A DNA stretch of 64,000 bases. It comes from Montifringilla adamsi. Lineage: Eukaryota; Chordata; Aves; Passeriformes; Passeridae. How positions within the stretch are numbered: the stretch's first letter is position 1; the number at the start of each line of letters is the position of its first letter. Where the stretch lies: contig JAGGNK010010337.1 in NCBI GenBank assembly GCA_017590115.1, positions 3,857,679-3,921,678 of the forward strand, in the 5' to 3' direction. This document shows, one piece after another, positions 41,201 to 59,201 of the stretch. The position numbers and the translations under genes are program-made. A model generated the notes under the pieces. That model was not told the DNA's origin. It worked only from the letters and a program-made list of their open reading frames with translations, and ran no database searches.

Positions 41201-44200
41201 TGACAACATTTCAAAAGCAGAGAAACCTTTGAAGGGTGAGATGAGGGCTTTCACCTGTGTACCTGAGCCCTACCTGTGAGGGACACTGAATGATAGGAGC
41301 CTGCAGCAACTGTCTTCACTTTTACATCTTCCAGGCCTGGAAAAAACACGGTTGCATAAAATTTCTACAGCAGGCATCAATTCACACACAAACATGCATA
41401 CAAGTGTAACAGGAAGGTGATGACTTTTATAACATAAGGCCCTGACTTTGGGCCACACACACAGCAGGACTCTCATTTTCCCCACAGATCATGATTTTCT
41501 GTGCCCATTCTATCTCTCAGGTACTCCACTCCATGTTCACAGTCCCACGTGGCTTTGTAAAAAGGAAGATACATACCACTCCAAATTATATTTCTGCTCT
41601 ATCCGCCCACAAAAAGGAAGCAGATTCCTGGATTACCTGCCACTTCACAGGGCTCCTTGGCTGTCAGGAACAGAGGGAGGGCTTTTCCTTGGCTCGCACG
41701 CTTTGCCTGAGATGCCATCCCAGTTCCCCACTGCAGCACCAAACCGCTGTCTTTTCAGAGTAAACACAAATAAAAGAGAATAAAACACATCAGGCACCAA
41801 CAAAAATCACCTCACACATTAATGAGCAGTCATTGAAATCATTTTCACCAATTTAAATTACACTTTTGAAGACCTTTATGCCAAAAAACATTCAGACAAC
41901 CCTGGTGAAGCCAACAAGCAACAAACAGCTGTAGTCTCTGTACACAGGTAAGAAAACTAAAAAGGTGGGAAACTGTTGGAGACTCAGTAACAGAAATCCT
42001 GTGGCTGCAGTACCTCAGGAATGGATACAAAGTTCTTGTACTTTCTCTTCCCTTTCCCTCTCTTGATGCCAATTTGTTTGTGCAGTGCATCACAGGGAAT
42101 CTCAATTCCCACTGTTCATACAAGCACCAGAGATCCCACTGCTCTTCCAAGCATCTCCTGTACACCTTCAGCTCCACTACCTGGAATCCATACTGAAGTT
42201 TACAAAAAGGTAAACCAAATACAAGAGCAGCTATAGCTGGTTTTTCCTCAGTTTTAACACAACCATGCCAAAAGGGAGGGTTTGATTTCTACTGTTAAAC
42301 AATGAACAAACTCGGAGTCTCTAATAATAGCAGGAGAAATATTTTGTTTCATTCTTGTGATTTTCCAATAGTCAATTTCAATTACATCATTTAAAAAGGC
42401 ACAATTTATGTGCAGTTCCATTTTGAAGCATCTTAAACAAACTGAAGTTACTTTGCATACTATAATGAGTACAAATCCTAAGATACTTTGATTGAGCAGA
42501 AACCCTTTTTCCTGAAAAAACTCCTTTTTTTGTTTCAGAATAAGAAAAAAGAAAACAGTACATTTTCCATCCATCAGAAAATTAACTTTTTAATAAACCT
42601 TCACTCTGAATTCTTGGTTAAAGTTTTTCCCCATGATTTTCCAGGAAGATGGTTCCAGAGTGTTTACTATTCATATTAATTTGTCACAAAATCTTACAGT
42701 CCATGACTTTAAGGTGTATTTTCCCTGTGATAGTTAAAATTAATAGCAAATGAGATAAATTTCATCCTCTTTTCCTCCCTCTCCTCCTCCAAGCCATCAA
42801 AATCCCATTTCATTCGTTACTGAAAATATTATTTATCCTTTCAGATAAATTTTCAGATTATTTTAAAAGATTAAAATTATTATATACTTACCTGTAGCAG
42901 CAAGGGCATGTCTCAGTCCTGCAGCAACACTCACCACCTTCTCTTTGAGAGACTAGGCAAATAAAAGAAAATTATAATTTAGTTGCTTTTTGCATTTAGT
43001 GCTTCTAAAAACAAAACAGGCCAAACAGAAATGGAACACTAAGAAAACAGTGCTCACAATTCCAGCCTGCATGTCCCAATGCATATCAACGTTTTGTATC
43101 ACAAAGCAAGTACATTTTGACTAATAAGAGTTAGAGAGAACATCTTCAAGAACAAAAAAAATAATAAATCAGCAAAGCAACTGGTTGCACAGCATTGTGG
43201 CAATAAACAGAAAATCACAGTCAAAATATTCACATGAAAGAAAAAATGTTTGCCATACAAAAACGTTTCTTTCTTAATTTTAACTCAGTGTTCCTCAAGA
43301 ACTACACCAAAACCTCCACAGTAAATACTGGTGATAGGCAATATTATGGTGCATTAAGCTGTTCAGTCTTGCCAAGTTACTGATGAAATTTTGCTTTCCA
43401 CTGGAGAAAAACCTGAAAGTTTCCCTCCACTACAACAGATCTCAGGAATCATGTGGAAGTTTCCCTCTTCTGTTACCTCCCATCCCATCCTGTCTTGCTC
43501 TTACAAGATTTTGCAAACCCTCTGGATACCTACCCGTGGTGGAAAAGCACCAGGTGTATTTAAAACAGGTGACATCAAGTCCAAGTACTTAAGGGATACC
43601 AACCAAAAGAGCAAATATTCAGCATGAATAGTTTGTATGGTGAGGGATGAGAGAGATTCACATCAGCCCTGCCAATTCCACCAAATTTTAAGGCACCGTT
43701 CTGCAATGGATGCTCTCAGGAAACATCAAGGACACAGAAACAACAAGTGAACTAACTCATACCCTCAGCTGCCCTCCTTCTCCTACATTAAAAAAGCAAC
43801 AAAGGAATATCTGGCATGAGCCATGATGCTAAATACTTTCTTGTCTGAGAAGTGAAAGAGTCAATTTTCTGTTAGAAGTGGGAAACTTTTTCATACAACA
43901 AGAAAAGCAGCCTCAGCCTTTCAATTCACCTTGGGCCTTTACTTTGTAAGCTTATCTGTAGCAGATAGGCACTACAAAAAATGAGTTGAAGAGTCTGGCT
44001 TAAAGCCCATTGAGGTCAGATGACCTCTATAAGCTGCTGGAAGCAATATAAAGCACAACACCTTCTAAATCTTTACCTCAATCTTTTGTGGACTCAAGCA
44101 CAGGCCTGAAATTTGAGGAAGTCCCAGTTGTCCAAAAGAGTTTGACCCACAGGAGAGCACTAGGCCAGATCCTGCAAAAAAATGAAGTGTTAGAATGAGT

Positions 44201-47200
44201 AAAGCCACGAGCAATAGCACTGTAACATAACAAGCATAATAACACAGCCAAGTAGATCAAGAAACGACCTAATATGGCCCCTTACAAAGCCCCTGAGGCC
44301 AAAGGCTCCTGGTCGTACACACCATGTCCAGAAAAGGTCTCAAGTTCACTGGGACACAAGGAACAGAGAGTGATTCAGCTTGCAAAGCAAGTAGCTTAAA
44401 ACCTGTGAGTGCCAGCACGTAGAATGATAGAACAGTTTGGGTTGGGAGGGACCAGCTCCAACCCCCTGCCATGGGCAGAAACACCTTCCACTATCCCAGG
44501 CTGCTCAGAGCCCTATCCAACCTGGCCTTGAGCACTGCCTCAGTTATGCCATTTTAATCAAAGTAGGTAGTACCTTACTATTCAATCTGCTCCACTGATG
44601 TCAGAGAGATTTATCATGTGGATGGGACTAGTCAAGGTACTACTAAGATTGATTATGGATGTCACAACTGGGTACTTGATAATGAGCTGCAAACAAGTTC
44701 TGAATCCATTACTCTTAAGAGAATTTTTGAATGCGATCATCAGTAGTATTTGCTATAAAGTGAAAGCCATCTTTCAAATATGTCAGGTTTCAGAGAATGG
44801 CTAAATCCTGAATTCACTGCTAAACCAAATTCCATATAAGGTTAAGAGAATTTGTCCAGAGTTAGGACCTTCTCCAAACTGAGCAGCCCCAACTCTCTCA
44901 GCCTTTCCTCACAGGAGAGGTGCTCCATCCCTCTGATCATCTTGGTGGCCCCCTCTGGACTCACCCCAGCAGGTCCCTATCCATCCTGTGCTGGGACCCA
45001 GAGCTGATGCAGCTGCAGGTGGGCTCTGAGCAGAGCAGAGCAGGGGGGCAGAATCCCCTCCCTGCCCTGCTGCCCACGGGGCTCTGGGTGCAGCCCAGGG
45101 CACGTTTGGCTCTCTGGGCTGGGAGTGCCATGGCTGGGGCATGTGCAGCCTCTCACCCACAGCACCCCAAGTCCTTCTGGGCAGAGCTGCTCTGGATCTG
45201 CTCATCCCCAGCCTGTGTTGGTACCAGGAGCTGTCCTGACCCAGCTGCAGCTCCAGCACTTGGCTTCGTTGAATTTCCTGAGGTTCCCATGGGCCTCTTC
45301 TCAAACTCGTCCAGGTCCCTCACATCACATAAGCAATAGCCTTGTGGAACTTTCAGCATGTTCTCTACATCAAGGTGGACAATCTACATCTTCAGCTCTT
45401 AGAAAGATTTACCTACTAATATGATTGTAAAATCCCAGCCACATGCAACTTGTTTTATGCAAAAGCCAGACAGGGCAGTGCACAAAGTAAAACGCAGCAC
45501 ATCCTCTGTGTGATTCAATCCCAGCTGCCCATCTTTGTTGTGGCCACATACAAAGAGCTGTCCTGCGCCTGGAAGAAAAACAAACAAACAAATTGTGTTC
45601 CACTTCACAGACTAAAAAGAGAAACCTACATCTGTGAGATCCTGTGACAAACAAGGACAGTGATTATGTGTCACTTTAGGCACTGCAATCAAGTAAAAGT
45701 TAAGAGAAACAGTTGTTTCTGATGCATCAGAAAGACCTCTGAATGACTACAGCTGTGGAGAGCTGGGTCTGTCAAGGGACACAATCCATATGGTGAGACA
45801 GGCACCTCTCACACCAAGATGCTTTTTTTATCATGTTCACATCTGTCTGTATTCCTTCTTTACATAATTATCTGTGACATACAGCACAACCTTTCAAGGG
45901 CCAGATGTTATGTCCTGGTTCTTACATTACCACTTCTTAAGACTGAATAACCTCTGACTCCTCCTTCCCATCCTCCAGCCTCAATACAGAAAATTTGGCA
46001 TCTTTGTATGAAAGAAACGGCTGAAGAAACAGTCCTCACACAACCACAAAGTAACCACACAATATACGAGCAACAGGAATTTCCCCCATTTCCCCAAATA
46101 TTGAGTTAACTGGGAAGAGAGGAAGCAGTTTTGCAACTGAGGATTGTACTTGCTCAGGAACAGCAGCCACAGAAAGGTGGCAGCACTGAAACAAGAGGGA
46201 AACACACAAAAAAAAAAGTGATTAAAAGCCAAACACCCCGTTCAAGAGCAGTGTTTTTACCAGTGATAACTGCAGAATGTCCCCCTCCTCCAGCAATGCT
46301 TGCAATGTCTTGACATTTGCAGGAAACATCTTTCAGGGCCTGAGGAACCAGCACATCCTCTTTATGACCAAGACCAAGTTGTCCATAGCTGTTTGCACCC
46401 TTCAAATGCACACAGAAAAATAACACATCTTTTAAAAAGTTAACAAAAGAAGCACACATATGCTCCCAAGGACAAACAAGCATATTTGGGATATGCCATG
46501 GGTTAACCTGCTCCCTGATATAACACAGGATTCCCAGGATCACAGACCAGGACTGTCCTAACTTTGCTGTCATTAAGGGTGCCTGTGCAGCCCCAGTATT
46601 TCAAAAAGCATACTGGAATACAGCCTGTTAAAACTTCAACTGCAGACTCACAGTTAATAAGGAGGAGAACCTTTCTATCAGGATGATTATCACACGTTTA
46701 TTTTAATGCCAATGATTCCCACTCATCACTAAGGTCTTATTCATGCCACTGCCTTCTGGCAGGCTACCTCCAAAACGAGAACAGAAAGACCTTTTCTTGG
46801 AACCTAAACAAGTAAATCAGAAACATTAACTAAACTAAACATTAACCAAATATTTTAAATTAAAGAGGTCCAAATGAAAATATACCAATTACTGGTAGTA
46901 TAGGTACACATATAGGTACAAAACTATAGCTACAAAACCCACCGTGGAAAGCAGCAATTGTCAACATAGTAACAAGTCAGGGAATTTCTTAGTCAGTTTC
47001 ACCTCTGCATTCAACCTTCTTTCACAAAAAAGGGGATACTTTCACCTTCCCCATCCCACATACCACACCAGCACTCCACACCACGCTCACAGGTGGCAAT
47101 CTCCAGAAACTCCTATCCCTACCTCACCTGCTCTCAATTTATCCCCCACCTCCCCCGAAAGATGCAGCACTGGTGAATGTTAGAAGTCCCCATTCAGCAA

Positions 47201-47792
47201 TAACCACTTTGTACCTACAGAAACAGCGGCACCCCGCACAGAAGCGGCGGGCCGCCCGCCCCAGCCCAGAGCTGCAGCTGGGGGACATGTCGGGAGCGGA
47301 GCTGCACAGGCACACCAAGCTCCCGCCGCACAGCCACTGCCGGCGATACGCGCTTGAGAGCACGGCAATACTTAACAGGCGCAATTCTTCTTAAAGGATG
47401 TCTCACAACCTCCCGTTGTAGCCAGTAACTCGCCATGAATTTTCAAGCCTTAAAGCCAGGCAAGCCGCGATGAGGTGCAGAAGGACCTGAGGGGCTGGGA
47501 GCCACACGCGGTATCCCAAGGCCAGCATCACTCCAGCCGCCCTGCCCGGGCGGGCGAGCCGGCACCAGCCCCGGCCTCGCGGGGCAAACGGGGCTGAGCA
47601 GCGTGAGGGATGCCCCCGGCACGGCTCCCACCACCGGCTGTGCCCGCCAGGAGACACCGCGGCCCCGCTGCCCCGGGCCGAGCGCCGCAGCATCCCGGGA
47701 GGGCGAGCAGCGGCCCCGCCACCCTCCCGCCTCCCGGGACCCCCGGGCCGAGCCGAGGGCCCACTCACCCAGGCGAACAGCTGGGGCTCCAT
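17876..47792 (-). CDS. SERGEF: SERGEF (secretion-regulating guanine nucleotide exchange factor, DelGEF), 5' nine coding exons, 3' end outside window
   Basis: Nine minus-strand exons join in phase to 322 codons: 47769-47792, 46261-46399, 45413-45568, 44077-44171, 42892-42952, 41637-41750, 41274-41336, 37047-37205 and 17876-18030. The product is an RCC1-type beta-propeller. Visible blade motifs include GANSYGQLGLGH, GGGGHSAVIT, ACGWDFTI, CGSNSFGQLGLP, AAGLRHALAAT, AAGSYHSVSLT, WGGNKHGQL, SGWTHLVA and WGRVDYGQLGR. Human SERGEF is about 458 residues, so roughly 130 C-terminal residues (last blades and tail) must lie left of base 1. The family is known to bind the exocyst subunit Sec5 and to influence secretion; its exchange activity is not well established. 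The first exon gives only 8 residues before the first blade, shorter than the human N-terminus. TPH1 lies directly upstream on the same strand, as in human. Identity is secure; the 3' structure is not visible. Confidence 0.95.
20935..21174. repeat. 120-bp tandem duplication
   Basis: Two copies with an exact 120-bp period; the shared core starts CTCAAAGTACATAAATCTGT and ends in an A-rich run (CAGCAAAAAAAACAAAA). I see one substitution between the cores (20963 A, 21083 C) plus differences in the A-runs. In SERGEF intron 8. Confidence 0.95.
23917..23964. repeat. 20-bp tandem duplication
   Basis: ACACCCAAGGACTTGTATGA occurs twice in a row (23921-23940, 23941-23960), flanked by partial matches. 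In SERGEF intron 8. Confidence 0.95.
30220..30351. repeat. 66-bp tandem duplication
   Basis: Two copies of a unit starting TTCTCAGCCCTGTGACAAAA, period 66. About 61 bp are identical, with a short variable junction. In SERGEF intron 8. Confidence 0.93.
30691..30716. repeat. 26-base poly(A) run after a short CA repeat
   Basis: ACACACACACC is followed by 26 A, in SERGEF intron 8, about 170 bp left of a CR1 fragment. No associated retroposed body was recognised. Confidence 0.95.
30881..31135 (-). mobile_element. CR1 LINE 3'-end fragment
   Basis: ATCACAGAACCATAGAATCA followed by GATCATCAGGTCCAACTGTC and then CCACTTCCCTGAGCAGCCTA is the reverse complement of a CR1 3' end. The right edge contains a 23-bp tandem repeat (AGAAGATCCAAGACAGA twice, 31089-31130). 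In SERGEF intron 8. Confidence 0.85.
37047..37205 (-). CDS. SERGEF: SERGEF exon 8
   Basis: 159 nt, phase 1 in and out, donor GTAGGA. It encodes DEGHLYVWGGNKHGQL and ends AVWSGWTHLVART, a complete blade very close to the human sequence. Confidence 0.95.
38228..38287. repeat. 60-base uninterrupted poly(A) run
   Basis: Sixty consecutive A, followed by CCCCCACCC and further A-rich sequence, in SERGEF intron 8 to the right of exon 8's neighbourhood (intron 7 by position, between exons 8 and 7). No processed pseudogene or SINE body was recognised on either side. Confidence 0.95.
40453..40921 (+). mobile_element. Solo LTR of an endogenous retrovirus
   Basis: A 469-bp element with imperfect inverted ends (TGATAGT at the left, ACTAACA at the right), flanked by the direct repeat CTAG (40449-40452 and 40922-40925). 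Internally a TATA box (ATATAAAA, about 40792-40799) and a poly(A) signal (AATAAA, about 40867-40872) are in plus-strand order, as in an LTR. There is no internal retroviral sequence, so it is a solo LTR left by recombination. A 4-bp target duplication is typical of gammaretrovirus-like (ERV1) elements; class is inference. It lies in SERGEF intron 7, antisense to the gene and about 350 nt from exon 7. Confidence 0.75.
41274..41336 (-). CDS. SERGEF: SERGEF exon 7
   Basis: 63 nt, phase 1 in and out, acceptor TTTTTTCCAG and donor GTAGGG. It encodes LEDVKVKTVAAGSYHSVSLT, a blade end. Only 300 nt separate it from exon 6. Confidence 0.92.
41637..41750 (-). CDS. SERGEF: SERGEF exon 6
   Basis: 114 nt, phase 1 in and out, donor GTAATC. 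With the split first codon it encodes DSGLVLQWGTGMASQ and LPLFLTAKEPCEVA, aligning with the human segment SGIVFQWGTG to TAKEPS. The acceptor is CTGAAAAG with a weaker pyrimidine tract than the others, so the 5' boundary rests on phase and alignment. Confidence 0.88.
42892..42952 (-). CDS. SERGEF: SERGEF exon 5
   Basis: 61 nt, phase 0 in, phase 1 out, acceptor TTGCCTAG and donor GTAAGT. It encodes SLKEKVVSVAAGLRHALAAT, the end of the third blade. It carries no ATG and is easily missed. Confidence 0.92.
44077..44171 (-). CDS. SERGEF: SERGEF exon 4
   Basis: 95 nt, phase 1 in, phase 0 out, acceptor TTTTTGCAG and donor GTAAAG. It encodes LVLSCGSNSFGQLGLPQ and ends PQKIE, matching the start of the third blade in human. 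Confidence 0.93.
44420..44545 (-). mobile_element. CR1 LINE 3'-end fragment
   Basis: GAATGATAGAACAGTTTGGG, GACCAGCTCCAACCCCCTGC and CATGGGCAGAAACACC match the terminal CR1 sequence in reverse complement. In SERGEF intron 3. Confidence 0.85.
44850..45335 (-). mobile_element. CR1 LINE fragment, more internal part
   Basis: GAGCAGCCCCAACTCTCTCA, GGAGAGGTGCTCCATCCCTC and a long GC-rich block down to CTCGTCCAGGTCCCTC follow the CR1 order one step upstream of the terminal fragment at 44420. About 300 bp of unrelated-looking sequence sits between the two, so they are either one element with a diverged or replaced middle, or two insertions. Confidence 0.8.
45413..45568 (-). CDS. SERGEF: SERGEF exon 3
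   Basis: 156 nt, phase 1 in and out, preceded by a TTCTTCCAG acceptor and followed by GTAAAT. It encodes GQLFVCGHNKDGQLGLNHTE and later VACGWDFTIILV, the second blade. Confidence 0.95.
46261..46399 (-). CDS. SERGEF: SERGEF exon 2
   Basis: 139 nt, phase 0 in and phase 1 out, with AG acceptor and GTAAAA donor. It encodes GANSYGQLGLGHKEDVLVPQ and ends in GGGGHSAVIT, the first complete RCC1-type blade. Confidence 0.95.
47769..47792 (-). CDS. SERGEF: SERGEF exon 1 (coding part)
   Basis: The 24-nt coding part reads MEPQLFAW and stops at a consensus donor (TGG then GTGAGT). The LFAW end matches the residues just before the first RCC1 blade in human SERGEF. Upstream codons in this frame stay open for about 100 bases but contain only GTG and no ATG, so this ATG is the first usable start. 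Its context is weak (C at -3, G at +4). Phase 0 at the donor fits exon 2. Confidence 0.88.
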
Positions 47793-47929
47793 GGGATGGG
47801 GCTGGTGGCTCCCGGCGCTTCCCGCCGCCCGCGGGCCGGGCAGGAAGGGGCGGGCACGGGGCGGGATCACGGGCGGGCTGTGCCCGAGTCGCACCGGGAA
47901 ACGACAACCTCGAGCGATCGGGCGCGTCG

Positions 47930-48335
47930 TGTTTGCCCGGAAAATTCACAAATTCCAGAGGTTTGTGCCCGAAAAAAGGAGACAGAGGAGTCCTGCAACT
48001 TTATGCAAATAAAGGGAGAGTCCACCGATGCCCGAAAAAAGGAGACAGAGGAATCCTGCAACTTTATGCAAATAAAGGGAGAGTCCACCGGGGCACAGAC
48101 CTGCAGGTTTTTTCTCTGTCAGTTTCAAAAGGGACACCCTCCTTTTATCCTGAACTCCCGGCCGCACGTTGCCCCTGCCTTTCCCCATTGGCTGAGGCGC
48201 TAGGAAGGCACAGCCTTCCCGAGCCGCCTACCACATATCCCACCTTGAACCTCCCGTTCTCCCCCGAAGTTCAGAAACTCGGGCTGTGCCGACCCTTCTC
48301 TGGGTCAGGAGCTGAGCTGCTTGGGCTCTGCAACA
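47930..48335 (-). mobile_element. Candidate solo LTR or LTR-like promoter segment upstream of SERGEF
   Basis: On the minus strand this has the order expected of a retroviral LTR: AGCCAATGGG (CCAAT box, about 48185-48194), GGATAAAAGG (TATA, 48141-48150), then a TTTATTTGCATAAAG module. TG and CA ends can be placed at about 48335 and 47930, but I found no matching target-site duplication, so the limits and the LTR identity are uncertain. It could equally be a native SERGEF promoter. It sits 140-540 nt upstream of the SERGEF ATG and points toward it. Confidence 0.4.
47967..48092. repeat. 63-bp tandem duplication carrying octamer motifs
   Basis: Two near-identical 63-bp copies (47967-48029 and 48030-48092) each begin GCCCGAAAAAAGGAGACAGA and contain ATGCAAAT, the POU/octamer word, at 48003-48010 and 48066-48073. 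The octamer lies inside an imperfect palindrome (CTTTATGCAAATAAAG). Few differences are seen between copies, so the duplication is recent. Confidence 0.9.
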
Positions 48336-49739
48336 AACCCGCTGCCCGAAGTCAGCAGAGACATCGGGACCCATTTCAGTGGCGTTAACACCCACACCTT
48401 CACCCAGCAAATTGTTTGTAAAGACATGAGCTTTCCTCCCGTGTTTATTGCTACGGTGCCAAAGTAAAGGGCTTTGGTGGTTCTGATAATTATCAGCAAC
48501 TCCTTTATTTCGTTGACATTTAAGCCTCCACAATGTTTAAAGTACTTAAATTATCATCGTTTTACCCAAGGTTTGGGTGGGCAAAGCCAAACATACACGT
48601 TGTTAGTGCCGTGGAAGCGCATCGTCTAGGTATTACTTCTAGCAGTTTACTTTTTCTTTTGCTACACAAAGGCAAATAAAGATACAACTGCTGTTTTTAC
48701 AAAGTACTTGGAAGTAGGTGCTACTTTAACAAGTTTAAGAACTCCTACTTGAAACGTATACATAGTTCAGACAAGGCTTGAAGTAACACAGTATGTATAT
48801 TTCAACAACATCATAAATCCAATGTTGTTAAAACTGCAGCTGAATATTAACTCTTATCACAGAAGTGGACAAAACAGATCCTCCCTTACTACTCACTCAG
48901 AGGAAGGTTTCTTCTTTAGAAAGACAAAGTTCCTAAAATCTATTTTTAAATTAAGTGCAATGTAAGCCATAAATGTTGTAGGCCATAATTCTACATCTTA
49001 AATGCTCTTTAAAACAAAATTATAGTGGGTTAATAGCTACAGAAAAATCTATCTAGTCTTGATTTAAACAGTGAGTATTCTTGGAAAGGTTGGCCTGGCA
49101 ATTGCTTATGGAGCAGAGATGTCCTACGACAAAGCATATGAAACTCAAGCTAATTTTCAAGCACAGAGGTTTCATCAAAGTCCTTTCAAGTTCTCAAAAT
49201 CCTGGACTAGCATCTCCAGTGTATTTAAGATTTCAGAACATTCTTCCAGCGTGCTTTTTGGGTTTCCTGATAAGATCTACGTATGAAAAAAAAACCCAAA
49301 AAACAGTGCCTGGGGTGCTGTTAAATACACCCTGCACATCACAGATCCCCCCTGTTAAATACACCCTGCACATCACAGGTCCCCCACTCAAATGTCTCAC
49401 ATCCTGCACACATGTCCATGCCAGAACAGGGGTGGCAGAAGCTTTGCACAGCTCTGCAAGGTGCTTGGAACTGGGGGACCCTCGACACAAGGAAGTTTGC
49501 TACTGTGCAATGCAGACAATTCAGTAGGGCACTGCTTCCCTGCACTTCTAAAGTGCTCTTTGGGGTCAGGTGTACTTTACACTACAAGGCAGTTTGTTGC
49601 CCTTGTAGCCACAGAGTTCCTACAAAATGCTTGGGCCTTTCAATTATAGTTTGATAGATAGGGAATGAAGGTGTTCAGGTCAGGTAAAGAAGAAAGTAAA
49701 TGTATATTTGTGCAGCTTGTGCAGGTCAAAAAAGTGACT
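48336..49739. other. Intergenic spacer between SERGEF promoter and TPH1 3' end
   Basis: AT-rich, holding the 34-bp tandem duplication at 49318-49385. No exon, RNA gene or promoter motif recognised. Confidence 0.75.
49318..49385. repeat. 34-bp tandem duplication
   Basis: CTGTTAAATACACCCTGCAC and the following CATCACAG(A/G)TCCCCC occur twice with period 34. In the spacer beyond the TPH1 poly(A) signal. Confidence 0.92.
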
Positions 49740-50686
49740 GAGCAATCAACAGGATATTTATTTTTAGATAAAGCACAATGGTTTATGAGCTTTGGGTATT
49801 ATTTTAAACGTTGATGTTATTTTAGAGCCAGTTAAGCTATTTTGAATATGAAGTTGCAGTTTGGAAATGGATTTGGGCTTTATGCTAAGTCAGTGCTTGA
49901 TGGCTTTCTGTATTTTTTGCTAAATTAATTCAATCAGGAAAAAGGCAAATGGTATCTCTCTAAGGAAAGGTGTTCCCTCAGGTGCAATGCCAAAGACAGC
50001 AACAAAAACCCTGACTCTAAGCCAATAGCAGATCACTTAAAATAAACGTAATTAGGATTTCATGCAACAGCTGTATCTCTGCCTTATACTAGAAGCATGC
50101 CAAACATCACATTTGCAACTCTTTGTGGCAAGAATAATCCATTTGAAAGCAATATTTGACCCCTCCCTTTTATCATGTTGAACCTCCAGCTATTTGTGTC
50201 CTGATGCCTGCATTGTAATCATTCAAGTCTCAAATTTAGTAGCACAGACTTTGAAACACTGAATTACCACAGCTTCTGCACTGTGAAGTCTTCAGCACTA
50301 TACAGTCAGTAGCGTAGACTGCTGAAGTCAGAAATTGAATTCTCCCTAGGGTGAATTTCTCCATTTTTGCCTCATAAACCACTTCCTGCAGCATCTGATC
50401 CCAGCCCTCATCCACAGACCACACTTTTTCTCCCGTCTAACAATTTCTCCATTCCCCTACAAGCTTCTAAAAGGCAACTCAACCTTTTTTACCTAAGGGG
50501 GATGGAGGAATGCATTTATGTGAGGAAATTTACAGAGAGCAACAAGATAAAATTGTTATATTCTTATGGGCCATTCACTCTTCCATGTGCAAAGGAGTGA
50601 GATCTGCATGCAACACATGATATGCCTAGAAAGAAATCAGTGGGGAAAAGGGAAGAACTGGCTTGCAGCCCAGGGCTGGCAGGGTG
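49740..50686 (-). other. TPH1: TPH1 3' untranslated region (extent inferred)
   Basis: AT-rich sequence downstream of the TPH1 stop. The first canonical AATAAA on the minus strand is at 49757-49762, so the UTR would be about 940 nt. No earlier AATAAA was seen. Alternative sites further left are possible. Confidence 0.6.
49757..49762 (-). terminator. Candidate TPH1 poly(A) signal AATAAA
   Basis: Read on the minus strand this is AATAAA, the first after the TPH1 stop. Cleavage would fall about 10-30 nt further left. There is no transcript support. Confidence 0.5.
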
Positions 50687-59180
<8,494 letters not shown>

Positions 59181-59201
59181 CATGTAAGCTGACTTATTTA
59201 A

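Larger units (their letters stand above)
37206..41273 (-). other. SERGEF intron 7 (between exons 8 and 7)
   Basis: Holds the 60-base poly(A) run and the plus-oriented solo LTR. Nothing else recognised. Confidence 0.88.
41337..47768 (-). other. SERGEF introns 6 to 1 (between the short exons)
   Basis: Introns at 41337-41636, 41751-42891, 42953-44076, 44172-45412, 45569-46260 and 46400-47768. The fourth holds both CR1 fragments near 44.4-45.3 kb. The last becomes GC-rich from about 47220 as it enters the CpG island. No other gene seen. Confidence 0.88.
47220..48340. promoter_or_regulatory. CpG island over the SERGEF 5' end
   Basis: CpG-dense sequence is strongest at 47450-47900 around SERGEF exon 1 and is flanked by AT-rich intron and spacer. 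It is the expected housekeeping-type promoter of SERGEF. The right part (47930-48335) has a different character, with a CCAAT box, a TATA box and a duplicated module, and is listed separately. Confidence 0.75.

Noticed and set aside
41548..41553. CACGTG E-box considered as a circadian element
   Set aside because: It lies in a SERGEF intron more than 20 kb from the TPH1 promoter, and a single 6-bp word is expected by chance.
47793..47894. Upstream extension of SERGEF in the same frame
   Set aside because: The frame is open but contains only a GTG, not an ATG, before MEPQLFAW.
47603..48388. Long plus-strand open frame (261 codons) and overlapping long frames at 47403-48203
   Set aside because: They lie in the SERGEF CpG island, where stop codons are rare, and run through the 63-bp duplication. 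The residue make-up is Arg/Pro/Gly-rich with no domain.
50236..50424. Minus-strand frame in the TPH1 3' UTR
   Set aside because: Follows the TPH1 stop, short, with no homology or splice support.
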